The notes under the pieces: generated by a model
Database searches by the model: none
What the model saw: only the letters and a program-made list of their open reading frames with translations
Told to the model about the DNA's origin: nothing
Shown: positions 1 through 7,950 of the stretch, piece after piece
How the letters are laid out: every line of letters begins with the position of its first letter
Numbering within the stretch: the first letter of the stretch is position 1
Made by a program: the position numbers and the translations under genes
Assembly (NCBI RefSeq): GCF_003841465.1
Contig: NZ_REFZ01000012.1
Location: forward strand, 1 to 64,000
Length of the DNA: 64,000 nucleotides
Source: Natrarchaeobius oligotrophus
GTDB taxonomy: Archaea; Halobacteriota; Halobacteria; Halobacteriales; Natrialbaceae
Direction: 5' to 3'

Positions 1-2
1 CC

Positions 3-338
3 GCCGACGAATCAACCGTGCGACTCCTCCTCGATAACCACGAGGAGGAGTCGCTGACAGTCTATACCGACGGATTTCGTGCCTACGACCCATTAGAGAA
101 GGACGAAACGTACCAGCGAGAAGCGGTTATTCATGGCGAATGCGAGTACGTTGATGGAGACGCACACGTGAATACGTGCGAGAGCCACGCGTCGCTGGCG
201 CGACGGTGGCTCTCGCCTCATCGAGGCATCTCGAAGAACAATCTCACTGCGTATCTCAGACTCTTCGAACTTCGTCGGGAAATCCTACGCAAACCCGGGC
301 GAGACGCCCTGAAAGAGATTATTCGAACTGTTCTCTGA
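3..338 (+). CDS. IS1595-type transposase, C-terminal part (cut by window start)
   Basis: The reading frame is open from the left edge, so the N-terminal part lies outside the window; a GTG at 18 is only an internal codon. The visible part has the pattern of the ISXO2/IS1595 DDE-type domain: an Asp in YTDGFRAY, then VNTCESHASLARRWLSPHRG, which matches the family's Asn-Thr-x-Glu...Arg-Gly segment, and a closing block (LTAYLRLFELRRE) equivalent to the family's YLxEFxFR. It ends at a TGA at 336-338, about 130 bp before the tRNA-Leu gene. Whether the element is intact cannot be judged, since its left end is missing. The family assignment rests on motif resemblance only. Confidence 0.75.
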   Translation, partial: ADESTVRLLLDNHEEESLTVYTDGFRAYDPLEKDETYQREAVIHGECEYVDGDAHVNTCESHASLARRWLSPHRGISKNNLTAYLRLFELRREILRKPGRDALKEIIRTVL

Positions 339-471
339 CTGACCAACAATGTCCTTCACAAGAGCGATCAACAATTTCCGACAGAAGTGCGTCGAACCGC
401 AGTGGGCAGTAGTTGTTTGACGCACACGTTGCTCGGACGCCTGAAAACCGCAACAGGGCGAACCCCTGGTA

Positions 472-555
472 TGCGAGGGTTGGGATTTGAACCCAAGGAC
501 CCCTACGGGAGCGGGTCTTAAGCCCACCGCCGTTGGCCTGCTTGGCTACCCTCGC
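472..555 (-). tRNA. tRNA-Leu (anticodon UAA)
   Basis: The minus strand folds as a type II tRNA. A 7-bp acceptor stem pairs 549-555 with 473-479, and position 472 supplies an A discriminator. The D-arm region reads AGCCAAGCAGGCC. The anticodon arm GUGGG-CUUAAGA-CCCGC places UAA at positions 34-36, a long variable arm (UCCCGUAGGGG) follows as expected for Leu, and the T loop is GGUUCAAAUCC. No intron and no encoded CCA are seen. It sits between the transposase tail and a ferredoxin gene. Confidence 0.95.
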
Positions 556-755
556 CGAACGGCAGTCGACCGTTGTTCGTACGGGAGGATGTGCGTTTCG
601 GTGTAACTCGAGCGCACGCTGGGTCTCTCCGGGTCGATCCACGAGCACGGAGGGTCGACGCCGATTGCGCCACCGAACGAGCGCTCTGCGAGCGAGCGGC
701 GGCAAGCGACCCGGTGCGGTCGCGGGACGAGTCACAGCCGACCGAAAAACCGCGG

Positions 756-1094
756 CTACCAGTCGACGCTCAGCGTTCCGTCGCCGTGTGGGTCCGGCGC
801 GATCTCCTCGTCCGTTCGCCGGTCGATGATGTGGATGCAGCCGTCGTCTTTTTTCGCCGGACAGACCTCCGCCGCTCGGACGTTGTGCTCGAGGTCCGCT
901 TCGTCGAAGAAGTAGGCGTTCGGTTTCGCGATGCCGGACGCGAGCGACATCTCCCAGTTGTCGCTGACCTCGGCGCACTTGCCCGCCCCGAAGCACTTGT
1001 TCGCCTCGAAGACGATCTTGTAGGGCTTTTCGGACACCGGCGGTGCGTCCGCGGAGCCGACGTCGCTCGCACGTTGTATGCCGTCGTCGCTCAT
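756..1094 (-). CDS. Single-cluster (3Fe-4S type) ferredoxin
   Basis: A small acidic electron carrier of 112 aa. Cys34 and Cys40 form a C-x5-C motif (KCFGAGKC), and Cys78 is followed by Pro (VCPAKK). This spacing is typical of single-cluster ferredoxins that donate electrons to mono-oxygenases and similar enzymes. The absence of the middle Cys of a C-x2-C-x2-C motif favours a 3Fe-4S cluster. Cys86 is an extra cysteine of unknown role. The ATG at 1094 is preferred; a GTG one codon upstream (1097) is possible. The gene stands alone, so its partner enzyme is not apparent. Confidence 0.8.
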   Translation of the reverse strand: MSDDGIQRASDVGSADAPPVSEKPYKIVFEANKCFGAGKCAEVSDNWEMSLASGIAKPNAYFFDEADLEHNVRAAEVCPAKKDDGCIHIIDRRTDEEIAPDPHGDGTLSVDW

Positions 1095-1166
1095 CACTCT
1101 CGAGTTGGTGCGAGGAGCCTTTCGCGTTACGGTCGAGCGTCGACCCGGGAATCGCCACCGCGAACC

Positions 1167-1200
1167 GTGAATCGCCTCGGGGTCAAGCCCCGGGGCATTC
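1167..1200 (-). mobile_element. Solitary IS200/IS605-like right-end hairpin (relic)
   Basis: On the minus strand an 8-bp imperfect stem (CCCCGGGG, loop CTTGA, CCCCGAGG) is followed by GCGATTCAC. The tnpB element at 27.7 kb likewise ends in TTCAC directly after a GC-rich stem, and such stems are usual at haloarchaeal IS1341-type right ends and omega-RNA 3' ends. No tnpA or tnpB lies beside it. I infer a leftover terminus; chance resemblance cannot be excluded. Confidence 0.4.
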
Positions 1201-1550
1201 CCCTATACTGCTTGTAAACGGAGTGAAATTCGAGTCGAACGGGCCGCACGGTCCCGAAACGATTCACACGGGTACGAGGGCCACGCTCACGACTTCAATC
1301 GCGGGTAACCGGCGGTCCGGATCGCCCGATTCACGACGGTCGAGAACGATTTGCCGGAATCGGTCGCCAGAACCCGGGTCGAGTTTCGCGTATCGTCGCT
1401 CGGTTCAGAGGTTGACAATACTGCTTCAGAAGCGGTTTTGAAAAGTCTACGGCGATCTAAACGGTTTTCTACGCGACGTGAAATGACGGAAAACGATCGG
1501 ATCGTGCTGAAAGTCGCGAAAACGTGTAAATCACGACTAATGATCTCTCC

Positions 1551-1557
1551 TTTATAT
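1551..1557 (+). promoter_or_regulatory. TATA box for the gene at 1595
   Basis: TTTATAT lies 38 bp before the ATG at 1595. Archaeal initiation about 25 bp downstream would fall near 1580, giving a short leader. This rules out the in-frame ATG at 1556, which is inside the box. Confidence 0.6.
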
Positions 1558-1594
1558 GGGGGTGGGGAAGGAAGGGTGTGATGAGGTAAGAGGC

Positions 1595-1840
1595 ATGCTG
1601 CCGACCCCGAACACAGATCCCCAGACGCACACCGCGGTTGGACGACTCGCGTCCGTCGTGGGTACGTCCGTCGTCTCGCCGGTTCGCGCGAGCGCCTTCT
1701 GGACGACGATCCTCCTCCCGATCGTCGCGCTCGCGCTGCTGGTCACAGGTATCGCATCGGTTTCACTGCCAACTATCGCCGGCTTTCTCGCCGCCTACGG
1801 TGCGTGCGCGATCGCCGGTCACAACCACACACCACACTAA
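1595..1840 (+). CDS. Small membrane protein, unknown function
   Basis: An 81-aa protein with a hydrophilic N-terminus and two likely membrane segments (around residues 33-50 and 54-73), ending in a His-rich tail (GHNHTPH). No family is recognised. The start is chosen because the TATA box at 1551-1557 excludes the upstream in-frame ATG. The DUF7123-like gene begins 3 bp after its stop, so the two are probably co-transcribed. Confidence 0.6.
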   Translation: MLPTPNTDPQTHTAVGRLASVVGTSVVSPVRASAFWTTILLPIVALALLVTGIASVSLPTIAGFLAAYGACAIAGHNHTPH

Positions 1841-1842
1841 TC

Positions 1843-2103
1843 ATGAGCACGAACGCGACGCCCTCCGGACAGTACGGCTCCCCGAAAGCACAGCGACTCG
1901 TCTCGTATTTCAGAGACGAACTCGAGCGCCAGTCGGGCGACCTCTACGTCAAAGGAAAGTTCATCGCCAACGACGTCGACCTCTCTCCGAAGGAGATCGG
2001 CGCGCTGATGGTGCAACTGCAGGGAGCGGTCGACGACCTCGAGATCGAAAAGTGGTCGTACACGTCCGCGACGACCTGGCGAGTGAGCGAGCGATCGAGC
2101 TAA
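1843..2103 (+). CDS. DUF7123-like small winged-helix-type protein
   Basis: An 86-aa protein. Its middle (KGKFIANDVDLSPKEIGALM) reads like the helix-turn-helix part of small haloarchaeal winged-helix proteins: a segment on preparation of the binding site, then LSPKEIG as turn and recognition helix. The closing IEKWSYTSATTWRV is a typical last strand. A DNA-binding or regulatory role is inferred from fold resemblance. ATG at 1843; the next small frame overlaps the stop codon by one base (TAATG). Confidence 0.6.
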   Translation: MSTNATPSGQYGSPKAQRLVSYFRDELERQSGDLYVKGKFIANDVDLSPKEIGALMVQLQGAVDDLEIEKWSYTSATTWRVSERSS

Positions 2104-2246
2104 TGACCGACTTTACGCCCGAAGAGCGAACTCGCGCGGCGCTCGAAGCCGTCGAACAGGTGACCGCGACCCTCGACGCTCGTCGCGGTCGCCCCGAGAC
2201 CCGTTCCGAGCGAACCGAGCAGTCGGGCGGACGCCTGAGTCGATAA
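2103..2246 (+). CDS. Possible 47-aa protein overlapping the preceding stop
   Basis: The frame starts at an ATG sharing its A with the TAA of the upstream gene (TAATG), an arrangement that suits translational coupling. The product is a short, charged, probably helical peptide (MTDFTPEERTRAALEAVEQ...) with no recognised domain. Third codon positions are GC-rich, as in neighbouring genes. It is too short to be sure. Confidence 0.4.
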   Translation: MTDFTPEERTRAALEAVEQVTATLDARRGRPETRSERTEQSGGRLSR

Positions 2247-2276
2247 CGAGTTGTCGTCCGGTCACGTCGAACTCGT

Positions 2277-3017
2277 ATGGATCGGGACCGCTATCTCGAG
2301 CGAATCGGCGTCGACGGCGATCGACTGACCGAAGACCGATTCGAACTGCTCGCTACCCTTCAGCGGCGTCACCTCCGAACCGTTCCGTTTACCAACTGCT
2401 TCGTCCTCGAGGGAACGGGAACGACGCTTCGGCCCGACCGGGCCGTCCCGCGAATCGCGTCGGGCGGCGGCGGACTCTGTTACGACCTCAACGGTGGATT
2501 CGCCTGGCTGCTCGAGGAGTTTGGCTACGACGTCGCGCTCGTCTCCGCACGGCCGGTTCGCGACGACGGCTCCTGCGGTCCGGAGTACGACCACCTCGCG
2601 CTCACGGTCGACGGCCATCTCGTCGACGTCGGATTCGGAGAGTTCGCCCGTCGGCCGCTCCCGCTCGACGGCGAGCCTCGAAGCGATCCGTCCGGAACCT
2701 ACCGCGTCGTCCGCGAGGAGGATCACGTCGTCGAGAAGCGAACGGACGACGGCTGGGAGGCGACCTATCGGTTCGATCCGACGCCGCGTGAGGCGAGCGA
2801 GTTCGAAGAGATGTGTCGCCACCACGCCAGTTCGCCCGACTCGCCGTTCACGGGCGACCTCCTCGCGACGATCGCGACCGAAACCGGCCGGATCACACTC
2901 TCGGACACCTCGCTCACCGTTCGCGAGGGAGAAACGCGGGAGAAACGAGACGTTGCGGACGGCGACGTCGCGGACGTCCTGTGCGAGCGGTTCGGGCTCG
3001 AGGTGGAACCGAACTGA
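2277..3017 (+). CDS. nat: Arylamine N-acetyltransferase
   Basis: A 246-aa cytoplasmic enzyme transferring acetyl groups from acetyl-CoA to arylamines or related amines. The thiol-protease-like triad is visible: Cys68 in GGLCYDLN, His106 in YDHLAL, Asp117 in VDVGFG. N-terminal ERIGVDG and LRTVPFTN also match family positions. The His-to-Asp gap is slightly shorter than in enterobacterial enzymes. It runs convergently with nadC, 45 bp apart, and there is no operon partner to suggest the natural substrate. The role in archaea is poorly defined. Confidence 0.85.
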   Translation: MDRDRYLERIGVDGDRLTEDRFELLATLQRRHLRTVPFTNCFVLEGTGTTLRPDRAVPRIASGGGGLCYDLNGGFAWLLEEFGYDVALVSARPVRDDGSCGPEYDHLALTVDGHLVDVGFGEFARRPLPLDGEPRSDPSGTYRVVREEDHVVEKRTDDGWEATYRFDPTPREASEFEEMCRHHASSPDSPFTGDLLATIATETGRITLSDTSLTVREGETREKRDVADGDVADVLCERFGLEVEPN

Positions 3018-3062
3018 TACGCGAGTCGGCGGCAACGACGGTCGGTGGCCCGGACGGTGGTT

Positions 3063-3929
3063 CTACTCGCCGGTTCGAAACGAGAGGTCCAGCGACGGCG
3101 CGGAGTGGGTGAGCGATCCCATCGAGATCACGTCGACGCCCGTGGCCGCGTACGAGCCGACGTTCTCGACGGTGATGCCGCCACTGGCCTCCAGGAGAAC
3201 GCCCTCGTGGGGTGCCATCGCCTCGACGGCCGCGCGCGTCTCCTCGGGCGTCATGTTGTCGAGCAAAATGACGTCCGCGCCGGCCTCGGCGGCCCGCGGT
3301 GCATCCTCGACGTCTTCGACTTCGACTTCGATTTTCGTCGCGAACGAGATCCGTTCGCGGAAGTGCGAGATCGCGCCCTCGAGACCCATCTCCGCGACGT
3401 GGTTGTCCTTGACCATCACCATGTGCGAGAGGTCCAGCCGGTGGGTGTCGCCGCCGCCCGCAACGACGGCGCGCTTTTCGAGCCCGCGGAGACCGGGCGT
3501 GGTCTTTCTGGTCGCGGCGATGCGAACCTCGTCGGAGGGGCCACGTACCCGTCGGTCCCCGTTCGTCTCGGAATCGGCGTCGCGATTCGCGGCTCGAGCG
3601 GCCTCGACGGCCGCGCGCGTTTTCGTGGCGACGCCCGAGGCGTGCCCGACGAGGTTGACGGCGAGACGTTCGCCGCGAAGCACGTCGCGCGCGGGGCCGT
3701 CGACACGAAGTAGCGTCTCGTCCGCCTCGACGCTCGCGCCGGCCTCGAGCGAATCCACGACGTCGACGCCGAGGTAGTCGAAGACGCGGCTCGCGGCGTC
3801 GAGGCCGGCGACGACGCCGGGCTCTCTCGCCACGAGGCGACCGGTCGTCTCGCCGGGGACCTGATTCGTAACGTCGTGGTGGCCGAGGTCCTCGCGGAGC
3901 CAGCGTTCGACGTCCGAGTCGGCGATCAT
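3063..3929 (-). CDS. nadC: Nicotinate-nucleotide pyrophosphorylase (quinolinate phosphoribosyltransferase)
   Basis: Converts quinolinate and PRPP to nicotinate mononucleotide, the last step of the de novo route served by nadA and nadB upstream. The 288-aa length is standard. Family motifs are present: TRKTTPGLR, GGGDTHRLDLSHMVMVKDNH for substrate binding, EVEVEDVEDA, DVILLDNM and EASGGITVENV. The ATG at 3929 overlaps the nadB stop by 4 bp (ATGA), so nadA-nadB-nadC form one operon read leftwards. Confidence 0.95.
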   Translation of the reverse strand: MIADSDVERWLREDLGHHDVTNQVPGETTGRLVAREPGVVAGLDAASRVFDYLGVDVVDSLEAGASVEADETLLRVDGPARDVLRGERLAVNLVGHASGVATKTRAAVEAARAANRDADSETNGDRRVRGPSDEVRIAATRKTTPGLRGLEKRAVVAGGGDTHRLDLSHMVMVKDNHVAEMGLEGAISHFRERISFATKIEVEVEDVEDAPRAAEAGADVILLDNMTPEETRAAVEAMAPHEGVLLEASGGITVENVGSYAATGVDVISMGSLTHSAPSLDLSFRTGE

Positions 3930-5479
3930 GGGTCGGTCGCCGCGGGCGGCTTCGGTTCGGCGTCCGTCGACTCGTCGACGAGGTAGTGACAGCCGATCGA
4001 CTCTCGATTCTCGCTGGCCGCGCGCGCGATCAACAGCGCCGTGACGCTCGCGTTACGCAGTTCGTAGAGGTCGCGAGCGGTCCGGGTGCGGACGTAGGCG
4101 TCCACCTCGCCTTTGAGGCGACGGAGGACGGCGCTCGCGCGGGCGATCTCGTCGGGGTCGCGGCGCAGGCCGAGGTACTCGTCCATCGTCCGCTGGAGGC
4201 GGACGAACTTCTCGGCGGCGAAGCGTTCGGGAAGCTCGGGATCGCGATTCGACAGCGCGGGAGCCTCGACTCGCTCGGGCTCGGCTCCGTTCGTCGCTGC
4301 GTCCTCGCCGGCCCGCAGTCCCCAGACGAGTCCCTCGAGCAGGCTGGTGCTCGCCAGCCGGTTCGCGCCGTGAACGCCCGTTCGGGCGCACTCGCCGACG
4401 GCGTAGAGGCGGTCGAGCGAGGTTCGTCCCTCCTCGTCCACGTCGATGCCGCCACAGAGGAAGTGTTCACAGGGTGCGACTGGAATCTGGTCGCCGTCGA
4501 CGCCGTGATCGCGACACGTCTCGGCGAGAGAGGGGAACTCGGACGCGAACTCGATCGGACCCACGTCGAGGACGACCCCGCCGGTGCGTTCGCGTTCGGC
4601 CGCGACCGCCCGGGCGACGACGTCACGCGGCGCGAGGTCGCCACGAGGATGGTAGTCGGTCGCGAACGCCTCGCCGTCGGCGTTGCGCAGGACGGCACCC
4701 TCGCCGCGCAGCGCCTCCGAGAGCAAGAACGTGTCGTCTCCCCCGTCGACGCCGCGATCCGACTGACCGGGATCGTAAGCCGTCGGGTGAAACTGCACGT
4801 ACTCGAGATCGGCGACGTCCGCGCCGGCGAGCGCCGCCATCGCGATGCCGTCGCCGGTGGCGTCGTCCGGATTGGTCGAGCGGGAGTAGAGCGCGCCGAC
4901 GCCGCCGGTCGCAAGGACGGTCGCGCCGGCGAAGACCGGTCGGCCGGTCGGCTCCTCGTCGGTGAGGACGCCGTGAACCCGTCCCTCGTGAGTGAGCAAC
5001 TCGAGTGCGGCGACGTCCTGGCGAACCTCGATTCGCTGGTGATCGTCGACGTAGTTCAGGAACGGCCGGAGGATGTGCGTCCCCGTCGCGGCGTCGACGT
5101 GGAGGATCCGGTGCTCGGAGTGGGCGGCTTCGCGGGCGTAGTCGAACCCGCCCTCGTCGGTCTCGTCGAAGTCGATACCGAGGGTGTCGACGAGGACGTC
5201 TTCGACGGCGTCGTCGGCGTTTTCGACCAGGACGTCGACCGCCTCGGGATCGGCGGTGCCGTCGCTGGCCTCGAGAACGTCGGCTTTGAGCGACTCCGGA
5301 TCGCCTCGGGTCGTCGAGATGCCGCCCTGGGCCCAGTCGGTGCTCGCGCCGTCGGGTCGTTCGGCTTTCGTGATGAGGACGACGTCGGCTCCCGCCCTGG
5401 CCGCGGCGAGCGCGGCCGAACAGCCCGCAATTCCGCTGCCGACGACGAGAACGTCGGTCGCGTCTGATCGCTCGGTCAT
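3926..5479 (-). CDS. nadB: L-aspartate oxidase
   Basis: FAD flavoprotein oxidising L-aspartate to iminoaspartate for quinolinate synthase. The N-terminal VVGSGIAGCSAAL is the dinucleotide-binding fold. GADVVLITKA, DGASTDWAQGGI, the FHPTAY segment, the GGIDVDEEGRTSL block, and GANRLASTSLLEGLVWG near the FAD site follow in family order, with a C-terminal helical domain. At 517 aa it is of usual length. The start at 5479 (MTERSD) lies just before the FAD motif, although the frame stays open upstream through nadA; it begins 2 bp after the nadA stop. Translationally coupled to nadC. Confidence 0.95.
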   Translation of the reverse strand: MTERSDATDVLVVGSGIAGCSAALAAARAGADVVLITKAERPDGASTDWAQGGISTTRGDPESLKADVLEASDGTADPEAVDVLVENADDAVEDVLVDTLGIDFDETDEGGFDYAREAAHSEHRILHVDAATGTHILRPFLNYVDDHQRIEVRQDVAALELLTHEGRVHGVLTDEEPTGRPVFAGATVLATGGVGALYSRSTNPDDATGDGIAMAALAGADVADLEYVQFHPTAYDPGQSDRGVDGGDDTFLLSEALRGEGAVLRNADGEAFATDYHPRGDLAPRDVVARAVAAERERTGGVVLDVGPIEFASEFPSLAETCRDHGVDGDQIPVAPCEHFLCGGIDVDEEGRTSLDRLYAVGECARTGVHGANRLASTSLLEGLVWGLRAGEDAATNGAEPERVEAPALSNRDPELPERFAAEKFVRLQRTMDEYLGLRRDPDEIARASAVLRRLKGEVDAYVRTRTARDLYELRNASVTALLIARAASENRESIGCHYLVDESTDAEPKPPAATDP

Positions 5480-5481
5480 GA

Positions 5482-6615
5482 TCAGATCTCGAGCATTCGA
5501 TCGAGTGCGACCTTCGCGAGGTCTTTCTCCTCGGGTGCGACCTCGATCACGTTGCGTTCGCGACCCTCGACGAGTTCCTCTAAGACCCAGGTGAGGTAGT
5601 TGGGATCGATCTGGCGCATGGCGTTGCAGTCCATGCAGGCGTCGCCACAGAGCGGGAGGACGTTCACCTCGGGATGCCACCGCTGGAGGTGGTTCGTGAG
5701 GTGGATCTCGGTGCCGATCGCCCAGGTGTCGCCGGGCGCTGCGTTCTCGATCGTCTCGCAGATCGTCGCCGTCGATCCCGCTTTGTCGGCGGCCTCGACG
5801 ACCTCGCGGCGGCACTCGGGGTGGACGATCACGTTCGCGTCGGGGTGATCCGCGCGAATCTGTTCGACGTGATCCACACGGAAACGCTCGTGAACCTGGC
5901 AGTAGCCGTCCCAGAGGACGACGTCGTGCTCGGCGACCTCGTCGGCGTCTTTGCCCTCGGGGTCCCACGGATCCCACTCGACGATCTGATCCTCCATGCC
6001 CATCCTGTAGGCGGTGTTCTCGCCGAGGTGTTTGTCGGGCAGAAAGAGCACTTTGTCCCCCCGTTCGAAGGCGTACTCGAAGGCTCTGTGAGCGTTCGAA
6101 GAGGTACAGACCAGCCCGCCCTGGCTCGCACAGAAGGCCTTCAGATCCGCGTAGGAGTTCATGTAGGTGATCGGAATAATGTCCGCGTCGGGCGCGGCCG
6201 CCGTGATCTCGGCCCACGCGCTGTCGACCTGGAGCGCTTCGGCCATCCCGGCCATCGGACACGACGCCTCCATGCTCGGGAGAATCACCGTCTGGTCGTC
6301 GTCGGTGATGATGTCGGCCGATTCGGCCATGAACGTCACGCCGCCGAAGACGACGTACTCGGCGTCGGCTTCCGCCGCCTGCTTCGACAGCTGGTAGGAG
6401 TCGCCGACGAAGTCGGCGTGTTCGACGATCTCCCGGCGCTGGTAGTTGTGGCCCAGGATCACCACGTCGTCGCCGAGTTCCTCGAGCGCCGCCTCGATGC
6501 GTTCGGTTCGTTCGGCACCGTCGAGGTCCCGGTATCGGGGCGGGAGCTGCTCGAGATTGTCGTATTTGAACAGACTTAAATCAGTTTCCAGCTCTGCCGT
6601 TTCCATTTTGACCAT
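5482..6615 (-). CDS. nadA: Quinolinate synthase
   Basis: Condenses iminoaspartate with dihydroxyacetone phosphate to quinolinate using an oxygen-sensitive 4Fe-4S cluster. The 377-aa product carries the family's cysteine regions: MEASCPMAGM, GGLVCTSSNAHRAF and CGDACMDCNAM. VILGHNYQRREI and FGGVTFMAESA are further family motifs. The ATG at 6615 is followed three codons later by a second Met (6606); either could be used. First gene of the nadABC operon. Its promoter region carries an inverted repeat, noted separately. Confidence 0.95.
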   Translation of the reverse strand: MVKMETAELETDLSLFKYDNLEQLPPRYRDLDGAERTERIEAALEELGDDVVILGHNYQRREIVEHADFVGDSYQLSKQAAEADAEYVVFGGVTFMAESADIITDDDQTVILPSMEASCPMAGMAEALQVDSAWAEITAAAPDADIIPITYMNSYADLKAFCASQGGLVCTSSNAHRAFEYAFERGDKVLFLPDKHLGENTAYRMGMEDQIVEWDPWDPEGKDADEVAEHDVVLWDGYCQVHERFRVDHVEQIRADHPDANVIVHPECRREVVEAADKAGSTATICETIENAAPGDTWAIGTEIHLTNHLQRWHPEVNVLPLCGDACMDCNAMRQIDPNYLTWVLEELVEGRERNVIEVAPEEKDLAKVALDRMLEI

Positions 6616-6628
6616 GTCTCGTCACCAG

Positions 6629-6663
6629 TAGGTATTCACATATCACAGGCACCTATTGAATAA
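6629..6663 (-). promoter_or_regulatory. nadA promoter region with imperfect inverted repeat
   Basis: TATTCA at 6633-6638 and TGAATA at 6657-6662 form a 6-bp inverted repeat; TAGGT (6629-6633) and ACCTA (6651-6655) form a second, shorter one. The AT-rich part next to 6657-6663 is a plausible TATA-like element about 45 bp before nadA. A repressor of NAD synthesis could bind here, but no regulator is adjacent and the arms are short. Confidence 0.35.
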
Positions 6664-6818
6664 CTTTTTCCTTCGATACCGACGATCGACGGATTCACAC
6701 TGATTGATACCGGATCGACCGAAGCGCCGGCTCCCCGTTCCGGACGAAATTCGTCCGCGCCTGTGAACGTCGGTACTGGATGGAATGATCACTTTGTGGT
6801 GGCCGTCGTACGACGGAT

Positions 6819-7889
6819 ATGGCCCTCGAGAGCGCGTTCGCGAACTTCACGCGACGGGACTGGGAGCGCGAGTCGGTGGACGGGACGGTTCGGGTGGCGA
6901 TCATCGGCGTCGGCGGATTCGCCCGTCAGCGGGCGCTCCCCGGAATCGCCGACAGCCGATACTGCGAGGCGAGCCTCCTGGTGACGCGATCACCCGACCG
7001 GACGCGATCCACCGCGGAGTCGTTCGGCGTCGACCACGTCGTCGATCACGACGCCTACCTCGCGGGCGACCACGCCGGCGCGTACGACGCGGTGTACGTC
7101 GCGACGCCGAACGCCTTACACGGCGGGTGTGTGATCGCGGCGGCCGAACGCGGAAAGCACGTCCTCTGTGAGAAACCCCTCGAGATCACCGTCGACCGGG
7201 CGCGGAACGTCGTCGACGCCTGCGACGACGCCGGCGTGACGCTCATGACCGCCTACCGGTTGCAGGCCGAGCCGGCCGTTCGTCGGACGCGCGAACTGGT
7301 CCGCGGCGGCGTCGTCGGCGACGTGGTCCAGGTCCACGGCGGCTTTTCGAATCCGCTACTCGAGCACGCGTCCGCTGGCACGTGGCGGCTCGATCCGGAT
7401 CTCGCGGGCGGCGGCGCGATGGTCGACCTCGGAATCTATCCCCTGAACACCACGCGGTTCGTCCTGGATTGCGATCCGGTCGGCGTCTACGCGACGACGC
7501 ACTCGAGCGACGACCCCTTCGCGGACGTCGACCAGCACGTCGCGTTCCAGCTCGAGTTTCCGAACGGAGCGACGGCCTCGTGTACGGCGAGTTTCGACGC
7601 CCACGCGGGCAGTCGGCTCCAGCTCGTCGGAACCGACGGGATGATCTCGATCGCGTCGCCGTTCGGCGGCATCGTTCCCCACGAGATGGTCGTCGAAAGC
7701 GGCGACGTTCGCATGGAGTACACCGGACCGCCCGTCGACGAGGTCCGCGAGGAGTTCGACTACTTCGGCTACTGCGTGCTGTCCGGAACCGATCCCGAGC
7801 CCGACGGGCGCGACGGTCTCGAGGACCTGTCCGTGATCGAGGCCGTCTACGAGTCGGCGCGAGCGGGTCGACGGATCGACCTCGAGTGA
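6819..7889 (+). CDS. Gfo/Idh/MocA-family oxidoreductase, D-xylose dehydrogenase-like
   Basis: A 356-aa NAD(P)-dependent sugar dehydrogenase-type protein. VAIIGVGGFARQRALPG is the Rossmann nucleotide-binding loop, AVYVATPNALHGG and GKHVLCEKPLE the diagnostic EKP region with its catalytic Lys, and GGGAMVDLGIYPLN the substrate-domain motif. The N-terminal FTRRDWE and overall arrangement resemble haloarchaeal Gfo6/xylose 1-dehydrogenase proteins. No xylose-degradation genes are next to it, so the substrate is uncertain. It starts divergently from nadA and is followed 61 bp later by a glycosyltransferase. Confidence 0.8.
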   Translation: MALESAFANFTRRDWERESVDGTVRVAIIGVGGFARQRALPGIADSRYCEASLLVTRSPDRTRSTAESFGVDHVVDHDAYLAGDHAGAYDAVYVATPNALHGGCVIAAAERGKHVLCEKPLEITVDRARNVVDACDDAGVTLMTAYRLQAEPAVRRTRELVRGGVVGDVVQVHGGFSNPLLEHASAGTWRLDPDLAGGGAMVDLGIYPLNTTRFVLDCDPVGVYATTHSSDDPFADVDQHVAFQLEFPNGATASCTASFDAHAGSRLQLVGTDGMISIASPFGGIVPHEMVVESGDVRMEYTGPPVDEVREEFDYFGYCVLSGTDPEPDGRDGLEDLSVIEAVYESARAGRRIDLE

Positions 7890-7950
7890 ACGGACCGGGA
7901 AGTCGTGTCAATCCGGTAATGAGATATGGACGGACGATAATCGATCGGTA

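Larger units (their letters stand above)
1095..1594. other. Intergenic stretch with an IS605-end-like hairpin and a promoter
   Basis: About 500 bp without a convincing gene; frames here have atypical codon patterns. It contains the stem-loop at 1167-1200 described separately and an AT-rich run ending in a TATA box at 1551-1557. Nothing else stands out. Confidence 0.6.

Noticed and set aside
319-1158. Long open minus-strand frame over the tRNA and ferredoxin region
   Set aside because: It crosses the tRNA-Leu gene, is extremely Arg-rich and is an out-of-frame shadow of the ferredoxin gene; typical of high-GC DNA.
2494-3777. 427-aa plus-strand frame
   Set aside because: Ser/Thr/Arg-rich shadow across nat and antisense to nadC; no domain.
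3926-6262. 778-aa minus-strand frame suggesting a nadB fusion
   Set aside because: The upstream part is an out-of-frame reading of nadA; true nadB starts at 5479 directly before its FAD motif.
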